Of a stretch of 64,000 bases of DNA, positions 51,139 to 59,448 are shown one piece after another. The first letter of the stretch is position 1. Each line of letters starts with the position of its first letter. The translations under genes and the position numbers were made by a program. The DNA is from Arcobacter sp. (lineage in GTDB: Bacteria > Campylobacterota > Campylobacteria > Campylobacterales > Sulfurimonadaceae): NCBI GenBank assembly GCA_024637195.1, contig JAGXFN010000002.1, forward strand, positions 186,001 through 250,000, written 5' to 3'. The notes under the pieces were generated by a model that saw nothing but the letters and a program-made list of their open reading frames with translations, was not told where the DNA came from and did no database searches.

Positions 51139-51891
51139 TTGAACTTCTATGAATACGGCTCCTTAGAACTTTTAGCGATTTTGGCCTTTGGATTTTTCGG
51201 AAGTCTTGGCCATTGTATCGGCATGTGCGGGGGTTTTATTGTTTCCTATACGACGGCAAAGATGGATCCCGCGACGACAAAGAGCTCGCAGATCAGCGGA
51301 CATGCCTTCTACAATCTCGGACGCGTCAGTGCTTATACTCTTTTGGGGGCACTTTTCGGCTTTTTCGGTTCGCTCTGGGATGCGACACCTATGATGCGTA
51401 TGATCATGTTTTCCTTTGCCGGGGTAATGATGATTATTATGGGACTTTCGCTCTCGGGACGGTTAAAGTTCCTGAGCTATATAGAGTATCCGATCTCACA
51501 AAAGCTATGGTTTAAAAAGCTCTTTTTCTCCCAGCTCAACTCACGATCAAAATTCAGCTTCTACGTACTGGGCGCATTGAACGGGCTTCTGCCCTGCGGC
51601 TTGGTCTACGCAATGCTGATTACTGCTATAGCAACAAAATCTGCTCTTATGGGTGCGGGGGTGATGTTACTTTTTGGACTTTCCACGATTCCCACACTTT
51701 TTAGCCTCGGATTTTTGGTCGGTTTTATTTCTCAAAATCGATTCCGTCACATAATGCTTGAAATATCATCTTTAATTATAGTGATTTATGGTGGCTGGAC
51801 GCTCTATAAAGCCTATGCAAACTATAACGTCTATATGCATCCTCAAGAGAAGTCTCCGATGAAATGCGAAAGCGGAAAGTGCGGCGCATAA
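51139..51891 (+). CDS. UreH/SafE-like membrane protein near the cbb3 oxidase genes
   Basis: A 250-residue inner-membrane protein with about six helices, starting with TTG behind AAGGA. LAFGFFGSLGHCIGMCGGF with two Cys near the N-terminus and the second GALNGLLPCGLVYAML repeat mark the DsbD/UreH-type fold, often annotated sulfite exporter TauE/SafE. The C-terminus ends CESGKCGA, a further Cys pair. Genes of this type precede ccoN in Campylobacterota and may move metal or reducing power for oxidase assembly. Sulfite export is not supported by anything visible. Confidence 0.75.
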   Translation: MNFYEYGSLELLAILAFGFFGSLGHCIGMCGGFIVSYTTAKMDPATTKSSQISGHAFYNLGRVSAYTLLGALFGFFGSLWDATPMMRMIMFSFAGVMMIIMGLSLSGRLKFLSYIEYPISQKLWFKKLFFSQLNSRSKFSFYVLGALNGLLPCGLVYAMLITAIATKSALMGAGVMLLFGLSTIPTLFSLGFLVGFISQNRFRHIMLEISSLIIVIYGGWTLYKAYANYNVYMHPQEKSPMKCESGKCGA

Positions 51892-52014
51892 GAAATATTT
51901 ATCTTAACTAAATATTAAGAAAATAATCTACTTCTGTTAGCAATATTTTTTTTCAATTGTTAAGCTTTTTTAAGAATGAATTATGATACCATGCTTCTGA
52001 TTTAGGTTATTTTT

Positions 52015-52062
52015 GTGCCCTGTCGCCTTTGTTCTGTGAGTATAATTGAGACGACAAGGCAC
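52015..52062. promoter_or_regulatory. Interrupted inverted repeat bracketing the ccoN promoter
   Basis: GTGCCCTGTCG (52015-52025) and CGACAAGGCAC (52052-52062) are inverted copies with one mismatch and a 26-base gap. A TATAAT at 52041-52046 sits between the arms, so an operator or looping site for a regulator of the oxidase operon is plausible. A second box TATGAT at 51982-51987 lies further up. Confidence 0.55.
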
Positions 52063-52103
52063 GAGAATACTTAGGCTTTGAATTTAAAAAAAGGGAGCTA
52101 TGT

Positions 52104-53579
52104 ATGGAAAATCGTCCATTAGAATACGATTATACAGTCGCTAAGATGTTTTTGTTTACGACGATGTTATTCGGATTTATCGGTATGTTGTTGGGTGTTG
52201 TTCTTGCCTTGCAGATGGCGTGGCCAGAGTTTAACACTATCCTAGGGGACACAATGGCGGAGTATATCAACTTCAGCCGTATTAGACCTATCCACACTTC
52301 GGGTGTGATCTTTGGATTTACGTTTAGCGGGATATTCGCCGCTTGGTACTATATAGGACAGCGTGTTCTTAAGGTATCGATGGCGGAGTCAAAGTTCTTG
52401 ATGATTGTTGGCAAGCTTCACTTTTGGATCTACTTTTTAGCGATCTTGCTTGCTGTTGTCAGCCTTTTTGCTGGATTTTCTCAGTCAAATGAGTATTCTG
52501 AGCTCGAGTGGCCTCTTGATATCGTCGTCGTAGTTTTCTGGGTGCTATGGGGACTCAGTATTGCAGGACTCGTAGGAATACGCCGCGAAAAAGCGCTTTA
52601 TATCTCGATCTGGTACTTCATGGCTGCTTTCTTGGCGGTTGCGATGCTCTTTATCATGAACAACATCGTTATCCCTACCTACTTCGTGTCTGGTGCGGGT
52701 TCTATTATGCATGGTGTCTCTGCCTATGCCGGTACAAACAGTGCGATGGTTCAATGGTGGTTTGGCCACAACGCAGTAGGATTTGTTCTAACAGTTCCTC
52801 TTGTCGGAATGATCTACTACTTCTTGCCAAAAGAGTCTGGACAGGCAGTCTATTCCTATAAGCTTTCACTCCTGTCATTTTGGGCATTGATGTTCGTTTA
52901 TGTATGGGCGGGCGGTCACCACCTTATCTACTCAACTGTTCCTGACTGGATGCAGACGATGGGGTCGATCTTCTCAGTTATCCTTATTCTTCCGTCATGG
53001 GGTTCAGCGATCAATATGCTGCTTACTATGAAGGGCGAGTGGAAACAGGTTGCAGAAAACCCAGTGATCAAGTTTATGATCCTTTCATCGACTTTCTATA
53101 TGTTTGCAACGATTGAAGGCCCTATACAGGCGATCAAATCTGTCAATGCGATCGCGCACTTTACAGAATGGATAGTCGGACACGTGCATGACGGTGCTCT
53201 TGGCTGGGTAGGCTTTATTGTCATGGCCTCACTCTATCACATGGCACCGCGCATTTTCAAGCGCGAGATCTACTCTAAAGCATTGATGAACACACAGTTT
53301 TGGATGCAGACACTGGGTGTAATCCTGTACTTCACTTCTATGTGGATCGCAGGGATTACTCAGGGGATGATGTGGCGTGCGGCAGATGAGTTCGGCAATC
53401 TTGCCTACTCGTTTATCGATTCGGTCGATGCGCTTCATGTTTATTACATTATCCGTGCTGTCGGTGGTACCTTGTATCTTGTAGGTTTTATGATCTTCAT
53501 CTACAACATCCTCAAAACAATGTCGGCTCGCCCTGTAGAGGAACGAGAACTTCAAAACGCTACGCCTATGGCAGCGTAA
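52104..53579 (+). CDS. ccoN: cbb3-type cytochrome c oxidase subunit I CcoN
   Basis: A 491-residue haem-copper oxidase subunit with about 12 membrane helices. The metal-binding histidines are in IRPIHTSGVIFGF, WWFGHNAVGFVL, GGHHLIYSTVP and AHFTEWIVGHVHDGALGW. It reduces O2 to water with high affinity and pumps protons. It is the only terminal oxidase in the window and fits a microaerophile. Confidence 0.97.
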   Translation: MENRPLEYDYTVAKMFLFTTMLFGFIGMLLGVVLALQMAWPEFNTILGDTMAEYINFSRIRPIHTSGVIFGFTFSGIFAAWYYIGQRVLKVSMAESKFLMIVGKLHFWIYFLAILLAVVSLFAGFSQSNEYSELEWPLDIVVVVFWVLWGLSIAGLVGIRREKALYISIWYFMAAFLAVAMLFIMNNIVIPTYFVSGAGSIMHGVSAYAGTNSAMVQWWFGHNAVGFVLTVPLVGMIYYFLPKESGQAVYSYKLSLLSFWALMFVYVWAGGHHLIYSTVPDWMQTMGSIFSVILILPSWGSAINMLLTMKGEWKQVAENPVIKFMILSSTFYMFATIEGPIQAIKSVNAIAHFTEWIVGHVHDGALGWVGFIVMASLYHMAPRIFKREIYSKALMNTQFWMQTLGVILYFTSMWIAGITQGMMWRAADEFGNLAYSFIDSVDALHVYYIIRAVGGTLYLVGFMIFIYNILKTMSARPVEERELQNATPMAA

Positions 53580-53594
53580 GGAAAGGGAGATAAT

Positions 53595-54287
53595 ATGTTT
53601 CATTGGTTAGAAAAACGCCCATTCTTTTTTGGAGTCGGCATATTTGTAGTAATCGCTTTTGCGGGTCTGGTTATGATCATTCCGCATTTCGTAAAGCAGG
53701 CGCGTCCGGTTGTCGGTACTAAGCCTTACACCACCTTAGAGTTGACAGGTCGTCAGTTGTACATCAGTAATAACTGTGTGGCCTGCCATTCGCAGCTTAT
53801 CCGTCCGTTTAAAAATGAGACGGACCGTTATGGTTCATACTCATTAAGCGGTGAATATGCTTACGACCGTCCTTTCCTTTGGGGCTCTAAGCGTACAGGA
53901 CCGGATCTTATGCGTGTAGGAAACTACCGTACAACAGACTGGCACGAGAACCACATGATGGATCCTCCTGCTGTTGTCCCGGGCTCGATCATGCCAGCAT
54001 ATCCGTGGATGTTTACGAACACAGCGGATGTCGACACCGGCTGGGCAGAAGCGGAGACAGTACGTGTGGTCTTCAATGTTCCTTATAACAAAGACATTCC
54101 TTTGATGGACGGCTCAATCGTTCAGGTTCCATTGGCATCAACTGTTGAAGGTGGCCGTGCTGAAGCATTGCTCCAAGCACAGACAGTCGCTGCAGAGATG
54201 AAAAATCAGGATGTCAAAGATGCTGTCGCTGCAGGAAAAATTCCTGAGATCGTCGCATTGATCGCATATCTGAACGCATTGAAATAA
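53595..54287 (+). CDS. ccoO: cbb3-type oxidase mono-haem subunit CcoO
   Basis: A 230-residue membrane-anchored c-type cytochrome. One N-terminal helix (residues about 10-32) leads to a periplasmic domain with the haem motif NNCVACHSQ and the distal ligand Met in GSIMPAYPW. It passes electrons from CcoP to CcoN. Starts 15 bases after ccoN. Confidence 0.96.
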   Translation: MFHWLEKRPFFFGVGIFVVIAFAGLVMIIPHFVKQARPVVGTKPYTTLELTGRQLYISNNCVACHSQLIRPFKNETDRYGSYSLSGEYAYDRPFLWGSKRTGPDLMRVGNYRTTDWHENHMMDPPAVVPGSIMPAYPWMFTNTADVDTGWAEAETVRVVFNVPYNKDIPLMDGSIVQVPLASTVEGGRAEALLQAQTVAAEMKNQDVKDAVAAGKIPEIVALIAYLNALK

Positions 54288-54288
54288 A

Positions 54289-54522
54289 ATGTTTGGATTG
54301 ACTTTGGGAGAATTTCAGGCATACGGCTATTTCGCTTTGACGGCCTTTCTTGTCGTGATGCTGTACTGGTATATCTACCACCTCTACAGCTCCGAGAAAA
54401 AAGGAACAAAAGACTACGAAAAGTATGCTAACATGGCTCTACATGATGAGATTACGGATGAGTTGGTTGAAAAAAAAGAGGATTCAAAGACTGAAGACTC
54501 TAAACAAGATAGGGAGACATAA
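54289..54522 (+). CDS. ccoQ: cbb3-type oxidase small subunit CcoQ
   Basis: A 77-residue protein with one membrane helix (YFALTAFLVVMLYWYIYHLYS) and a charged tail full of Glu, Asp and Lys. It matches CcoQ in position and shape; CcoQ stabilises the oxidase complex. Abuts ccoP with no gap. The tail is longer than in many CcoQ proteins. Confidence 0.82.
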   Translation: MFGLTLGEFQAYGYFALTAFLVVMLYWYIYHLYSSEKKGTKDYEKYANMALHDEITDELVEKKEDSKTEDSKQDRET

Positions 54523-55566
54523 ATGAATAAGTTAGTCATTTTTGGTATCGTACTTGTACTTGTTCTGACACTGGGTACATACTCGGTCGTTGGTGAGATG
54601 ATGGGTGGCGATATTGTTAACATGCTGGCACTTGCAGGTGCAGCAGCTATTGCAATTATTACGGTGTTTGTTGTATTAAAATACATCAAACAGATTAAAA
54701 ACGAAGTGCCAACCGGTGAATTTCTTGAAGAAGACTGGGGCGGTATCCGCGAGCGCAAGAATGAACTTCCTACCGGATGGGCGATCTCTATGATCCTTGT
54801 CATGGTCTGGGGCATGTGGTATATGACCATGGGCTATCCTGTGCAGTCATATTCGCAAATTGGCGAGTATAATAAAGACGTCGCCGTTGCCAATAAAAAA
54901 GCAAAAGAAAAGTTTTCAACGATGACAGAGACTCAAAAGCTTAATATGGGAAGCGGAGTCTTTAGTATTCAGTGTGCTCCCTGTCACGGTCCTCAGGGCA
55001 CTGGGCAAGAGAATTATGCGACCGGACAGCTTACGGCTGAGGATTTGACCTCACGCAAGATGAGCAAGACCTATGTCGAGAAGGTGATCCGCGAAGGTTC
55101 AACCCAGCTTGGATATGAGGGTGGTATGCCGCCTTTTATGCTTAGTGATGATGCCGAGATCGCTGCTGTTTCTGCCTATGTAAATGCAGGCTTTAAAGAC
55201 GCAGAGGGTTCGACTGCGGGCAGAGACCTTTTTGCTGCTTCATGTTCATCATGCCACGGGGCACCTCTTGAAGAGGGTATCAAAGGCTATAAGAGCTACG
55301 GCGAAAAACCTGAGTCTGACACAACAGGTGTAGAGGGCTACTCTGAGATGTGCGAAGGCGAAGATTGTATCGGAAGAGGCGTTTCGGGTGTTGGTCCGAG
55401 TCTAAAAGGTTACAACTCTTGTCTGGTAGAAAATCTTCTTAAAAATGGAATGAAAAAAGGCGAGATCGGTGTTATGCCAGCCTTTAAAGGGTTGTTGACG
55501 CCTGCTCAGATCGAAGCACTAGGCCTCTTTGTCGAACATGGCACAGCTACAGAAATTACAGAGTAG
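54523..55566 (+). CDS. ccoP: cbb3-type oxidase di-haem subunit CcoP
   Basis: A 347-residue di-haem cytochrome c. Two N-terminal membrane helices (residues about 3-22 and 25-45; then WAISMILVMVWGMWYMTMG near 87) precede two haem sites, CAPCHGPQGTG and CSSCHGAP. The second domain has a 40-residue insertion with a Cys (MCEGEDCIGRG) before the ligand Met near GVMPAFKGLL. It takes electrons from cytochrome c or the bc1 complex and passes them to CcoO. Confidence 0.96.
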   Translation: MNKLVIFGIVLVLVLTLGTYSVVGEMMGGDIVNMLALAGAAAIAIITVFVVLKYIKQIKNEVPTGEFLEEDWGGIRERKNELPTGWAISMILVMVWGMWYMTMGYPVQSYSQIGEYNKDVAVANKKAKEKFSTMTETQKLNMGSGVFSIQCAPCHGPQGTGQENYATGQLTAEDLTSRKMSKTYVEKVIREGSTQLGYEGGMPPFMLSDDAEIAAVSAYVNAGFKDAEGSTAGRDLFAASCSSCHGAPLEEGIKGYKSYGEKPESDTTGVEGYSEMCEGEDCIGRGVSGVGPSLKGYNSCLVENLLKNGMKKGEIGVMPAFKGLLTPAQIEALGLFVEHGTATEITE

Positions 55567-55575
55567 GGGGAAGAT

Positions 55576-55791
55576 ATGGAAAACAGAAGTATTTTTGCAC
55601 TAAACGGTATCACAGGTATGTTGATTGCAACGGTCTTGCTCCTTGCCGTTGAAGGGACCCTTGTATTCTTGGCGATAGGTGCTCAGCATAATGAAGCTCA
55701 GGAGTACTACTACATTGAAGATGCAAAAAGCATCGAAATGTTCAGTACAGAAAGCGGATCTCACATGAAGCTACTGAAGGACAAACAATGA
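55576..55791 (+). CDS. DUF4006 family small membrane protein
   Basis: A 71-residue protein with a helix (GMLIATVLLLAVEGTLVFLAI) and a short charged tail. I recall this family, DUF4006, as found only in Campylobacterota immediately after ccoP, so it probably helps oxidase assembly or stability. It overlaps the next small ORF by four bases. Confidence 0.78.
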   Translation: MENRSIFALNGITGMLIATVLLLAVEGTLVFLAIGAQHNEAQEYYYIEDAKSIEMFSTESGSHMKLLKDKQ

Positions 55792-55883
55792 AATTAGACG
55801 TCATCATTACCATAGGTCTTATTCTTATGGCTGCCTATACCCTATATGTAGTGACCATCGGTGGTCACCTCTTTGTCGGTTAA
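55788..55883 (+). CDS. 31-residue single-helix protein in the cco operon
   Basis: Start ATG overlaps the DUF4006 stop (ATGA). The product is MKLDVIITIGLILMAAYTLY followed by VVTIGGHLFVG: one membrane helix. The coupling, codon use and position argue for a real microprotein of the oxidase complex, like CcoM/CcoS-type helpers. No known family is assigned. Confidence 0.6.
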   Translation: MKLDVIITIGLILMAAYTLYVVTIGGHLFVG

Positions 55884-55893
55884 GGTGCTCTTT

Positions 55894-56529
55894 TTGAAGA
55901 TCTTAAGAGGGCTTTTGGCCCTCACACTCTTTTTTACACTTTCGCTTCAGGCTGACTTTATTGTTGTCGATGAAGTGGTAAAATTAGAGGCTTTTAATCA
56001 ACAAGTCGAACCTATGGGCGAAGAGCTATCGCAAAAGACAGGGATCAATCTCTATATGAGCCTTATCAAAGATCTTGAGAACAACCAAAGTATAGTCGAG
56101 TATCAAAAGAGTCTGATGCAGTCGTTGAAACAGCCCGCTGTTCTGCTCAGCTTTGTCGAGAATGATAAACAGATACAGATTTATGCCGAAGACAAACTTC
56201 TTTATGAGACCTTTGATAAAGATCAGATTATGGACCCTCTGGCGATATGGCCCTTTTTTAATGGGGCAATAATCCCGATACTGGGCGCAAAGTTAAAAGA
56301 TATGCCTGCAAATGAAAAGTATGCAGCAGCTATGTTTAACGGATATGCAGAGATATCCGAGCAGATCGCCGCGTCAAAAGGTGTTGAGCTAAAGACGGCG
56401 GTCGGCAACACCAACAAAAATATCTACAAGTTAATGATCTCTCTTCTGTTCTTTGTCTCGGTATTTACCGTGATAAAACTGATCTATGACTACAAAAAAA
56501 GAAAGCGGGAAAAGAATGAATCTCTCTAG
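55894..56529 (+). CDS. Exported membrane-anchored protein of the cco operon (TPM-like)
   Basis: A 211-residue protein. The start used here is TTG at 55894, 6 bases after an AAGGTG site, so that the signal sequence KILRGLLALTLFFTLSLQADF begins the protein; an upstream GTG start at 55861 is possible but overlaps the 31-residue ORF. A periplasmic domain follows (residues 22-170) and one C-terminal helix (YKLMISLLFFVSVFTVIKLIY) with a Lys-rich tail inside. The domain recalls TPM-like modules, though similarity is weak. In C. jejuni a gene of unknown role sits here. Probably oxidase assembly. Confidence 0.6.
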   Translation: MKILRGLLALTLFFTLSLQADFIVVDEVVKLEAFNQQVEPMGEELSQKTGINLYMSLIKDLENNQSIVEYQKSLMQSLKQPAVLLSFVENDKQIQIYAEDKLLYETFDKDQIMDPLAIWPFFNGAIIPILGAKLKDMPANEKYAAAMFNGYAEISEQIAASKGVELKTAVGNTNKNIYKLMISLLFFVSVFTVIKLIYDYKKRKREKNESL

Positions 56530-57073
56530 CGGAAAACAGTGGCCAGTCGGTGTTTCGGCAGCTATCATCGTTATTGTCATCGCCTGTGCCGTAACGGTCT
56601 ATATTGCACTTCTTCAGCCTGTGCAGGAAAACGGCGATATGATGCGCGATTATCATAGTCTTGATGCAAATATCAATGAGCTGATCGCCAACAAGATCTC
56701 TTTTGACAAGAAGTACAGACTCAGTTATATCGGCGAAGGAGTGTCACAAGAGGGAAGCCGCCTGGCCTACCGTATTGAAGACAGCGAAGGCCATGCTGTC
56801 AACAATGGCGAAATAAAACTTGTCCTCACCCGTCCGGCAAATCTCAACAGCAATATTGATCTAGACACCGCACGTGTCGAAGATGGGAACTACTACTTCG
56901 ATGATGCGAAAGTGCCCTTTGCGGGGCGCTGGAATATTTTGGCCAAGGTCTGCGTTGAAGATGAGTGCCGCCACATGAACCTTCAGTCCGATACGCTTCA
57001 GAAAAATGTTTTTGAATACGGCTTGGACAAACCGATGCGAAATGCAAAAGCTAACGGCGGCCGCTCGCTATAA
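56516..57073 (+). CDS. FixH/CcoH-like protein
   Basis: A 185-residue protein. The start is the ATG at 56516 behind CGGGAAAAG, overlapping the previous gene by 14 bases. One N-terminal helix (VGVSAAIIVIVIACAVTVYIALLQPV) is followed by the periplasmic domain in which YHSLDANINELIANKISFDKKYRLSYIG, GEIKLVLTRP and FAGRWNILAKVCV fit FixH. FixH/CcoH helps build cbb3 oxidase. It closes the oxidase operon; addB follows 41 bases later. Confidence 0.75.
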   Translation: MNLSSGKQWPVGVSAAIIVIVIACAVTVYIALLQPVQENGDMMRDYHSLDANINELIANKISFDKKYRLSYIGEGVSQEGSRLAYRIEDSEGHAVNNGEIKLVLTRPANLNSNIDLDTARVEDGNYYFDDAKVPFAGRWNILAKVCVEDECRHMNLQSDTLQKNVFEYGLDKPMRNAKANGGRSL

Positions 57074-57114
57074 GACTTCATGCGTCAGCTCTTTTTAGTT
57101 CGCAGGAATAATAA

Positions 57115-59448
57115 ATGACCATTCTCCCCACTTCGCGTGCGATACGCGAACGTTTATTGAAAGACAAATCTGCTAATGGTTTTTTGCCCTCGTATATCAC
57201 GATGTCTGAGTTCTTGCAGCGTGCGCTCATCGTAGAGGGCTATGTCCGCGTTGATGATGATACCCGCACACTTCTGCTCTTGGAAGCTTCGGACTTCAAA
57301 CAGTTTTCCTCACTTCAGATAGAGCGCAACTTCTTTACCTTTACCCAAAACTCCTCCTATATTTTCCGTTTTTTTGAGGAGCTAAGCGGCGAACTGCTTG
57401 AGATCGATGCTCTTGGTATGGCAGATACCTATGGGGATTATGAGGAGCATATCGAGATACTCAAAGAGCTATATGTACGCTACGAGAAACTCTGTGAAGA
57501 GAAAAAGATCCTCGATCCTATCTTTTTGGCTAAAAAATACAGACTGAATGAAGCTTATGTCGGTTCCTTGGAGAAGATAGAACTTTTTGCCGAAGGGTAT
57601 CTGACAAATTTTGAGCTCAAGATACTCCAGGAGTGCGCGCAGATCGTACCTTTGCGGCTGCACTTTTATGCCAACCGCTTCAATATAAAGATGCAGGAAA
57701 AATTAAAAAGTCTTTCTATCGCCGTAGTACCTGATAAAAATCAGACCATAAACCTTAGCACGCTTCGTGTCGAAAGCACGGCCGATTTAAAAAAAGAGTA
57801 TAAGATCAGCTGCGAGAGTTTCTCGCAAAGACTTTTGCAGGTCGCCTTTATCAAACAGAAGGTTTTTGAGTTCACCGAAAAAGGGATAGCGGCAGAGAAG
57901 ATTGCCGTGATTCTGCCTGATGAGAGTTTTGCCCAGCATCTGCGCCGCTTTGATACTAAGTGCAATTTCAACTTCGCAATGGGCGAGAGCCTTTCCTCTT
58001 CGACGTTTGTCCACGCTCTCAATGCCATCACGGAGTATCTTGATACCCCAAGTGTTCAAAACAGGAGCCGCATCAAACGTATCGGTACGGACCTGCTTGA
58101 TACGTTTTCGGGTCTTTACAAGGCGGATGTTGCAGGGCTTGATTTTAGATCGCTTCTTTTACCTTTTATGGAAAAAGAGAGGAACAAAGCGGTCTTAAAG
58201 ATCATTGATGAAGAGCTTTTCTATTTTGAGAAGCTACTTGGGATACTGCAGGGTAGCTCTTTTAAATCGGCCCTTCATCTTTTTGTTAACCGCTTGAAGA
58301 GCCGAAGTACAGATGATGTACGCGGGGGAAAGGTAACCGTGATGGGAGTATTGGAAACCCGTTCTGTAAGTTACGAGGGGGTCATCGTTGTGGATTTCAA
58401 CGAAGGCACAGTTCCGCGAAAAAGTGAGAAAGATCTTTTTTTAAACTCCTCAACGCGGATAAAATCAGGACTTCCGGGCGCGCATGACAGAGAAGCGCTG
58501 CAGAAGCTCTACTACAGCAACCTTTTTTTACGTGCGCAAGAGGTTGCTATCTCTTATGTCAATTCGGCCGAGAGTCTGCCGTCGCGTTTTTTGACGCAGC
58601 TGGGCATCACAACAGACCCTGGGTATGAGGAGGAGCAGTGGGCGCAGATTCTGTTCGAGCAGGCAACACGCGAAAAGCTGTGTGAAGAGAAGATAGAGTG
58701 CGCTTATGACTTCACCGAGCACGTCTTGTCGGCTACGGGTCTGAAAAGTTTTCTTACCTGCAAACGCAAGTTCTATCACCGCTATATCGACGCCCTGCAG
58801 GAGCATCAGATCGAAAAAGATCTGCCCCAGGAGCATGAGATAGGAACAGCCCTGCATGAGGCATTGAAAAAGGTTTATGAAAAGCAGAACCGTTTTACAG
58901 ATGCGCAGGAACTCAAAAAAGCAATCGCAGCAGCCCTGAAAGAGAGCTCAGATGAGACTGTTTTGGACAGGTATCTGCAAAAGATGTGGATACAGCGGCT
59001 TGAGCCCTTTATCATCTCTGAGATAGAACGCTTCAAAGAAGCACAGGTCCTTTCTTGCGAAAAGACGCTCTCGGCCGAGGTCTGCGGCATCCGTCTAAGT
59101 GGACAGATCGACCGCATAGACCAGACGCTTGGCGGCCTTGAGGTTCTTGACTACAAAAGCGGTGCCTATCCTGTCTACACCGCGCGTACGGTTGACAAGG
59201 CGACGGATTTTCAGCTGGAGTTTTACTACCTGCTGGCGAAAAATGAGGGAGAGATTGAAACCTGCGGCTATTATGATCTCAAGAACGGCAAGATCATCAC
59301 CGAGGATCTTTTGGAGAAAAAACTGGAGCTTCTTTATGAACATCTGCATCAGCTTCGTGAAACGAAAGTGTTTGATTTTGAAAAAACTGACGAGATCAAA
59401 GCGTGCCGTTTCTGTCCCTATATCCACCTTTGCGGAAGGGAGTTGTAA
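57115..59448 (+). CDS. addB: AddB-like exonuclease/helicase subunit
   Basis: A 777-residue AddB-type protein. The N-terminal two-thirds resembles an inactivated helicase with no Walker A motif. A Cys near residue 548 (FLTCKRKFYHRYIDAL) and three Cys at the end (ACRFCPYIHLCGREL) are the Fe-S ligands of the AddB nuclease domain, with GTALHEALKKVYE, LSGQIDRID and VLDYKSGA as nuclease motifs. Together with AddA it processes double-strand breaks for recombination. The stop overlaps the addA start (TAATG). Confidence 0.9.
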   Translation: MTILPTSRAIRERLLKDKSANGFLPSYITMSEFLQRALIVEGYVRVDDDTRTLLLLEASDFKQFSSLQIERNFFTFTQNSSYIFRFFEELSGELLEIDALGMADTYGDYEEHIEILKELYVRYEKLCEEKKILDPIFLAKKYRLNEAYVGSLEKIELFAEGYLTNFELKILQECAQIVPLRLHFYANRFNIKMQEKLKSLSIAVVPDKNQTINLSTLRVESTADLKKEYKISCESFSQRLLQVAFIKQKVFEFTEKGIAAEKIAVILPDESFAQHLRRFDTKCNFNFAMGESLSSSTFVHALNAITEYLDTPSVQNRSRIKRIGTDLLDTFSGLYKADVAGLDFRSLLLPFMEKERNKAVLKIIDEELFYFEKLLGILQGSSFKSALHLFVNRLKSRSTDDVRGGKVTVMGVLETRSVSYEGVIVVDFNEGTVPRKSEKDLFLNSSTRIKSGLPGAHDREALQKLYYSNLFLRAQEVAISYVNSAESLPSRFLTQLGITTDPGYEEEQWAQILFEQATREKLCEEKIECAYDFTEHVLSATGLKSFLTCKRKFYHRYIDALQEHQIEKDLPQEHEIGTALHEALKKVYEKQNRFTDAQELKKAIAAALKESSDETVLDRYLQKMWIQRLEPFIISEIERFKEAQVLSCEKTLSAEVCGIRLSGQIDRIDQTLGGLEVLDYKSGAYPVYTARTVDKATDFQLEFYYLLAKNEGEIETCGYYDLKNGKIITEDLLEKKLELLYEHLHQLRETKVFDFEKTDEIKACRFCPYIHLCGREL

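Noticed and set aside
51139-51891. Naming the membrane protein before ccoN a sulfite exporter
   Set aside because: The motifs fit the DsbD/UreH fold as well, and the oxidase context favours an assembly role; no sulfur-oxidation gene is adjacent.
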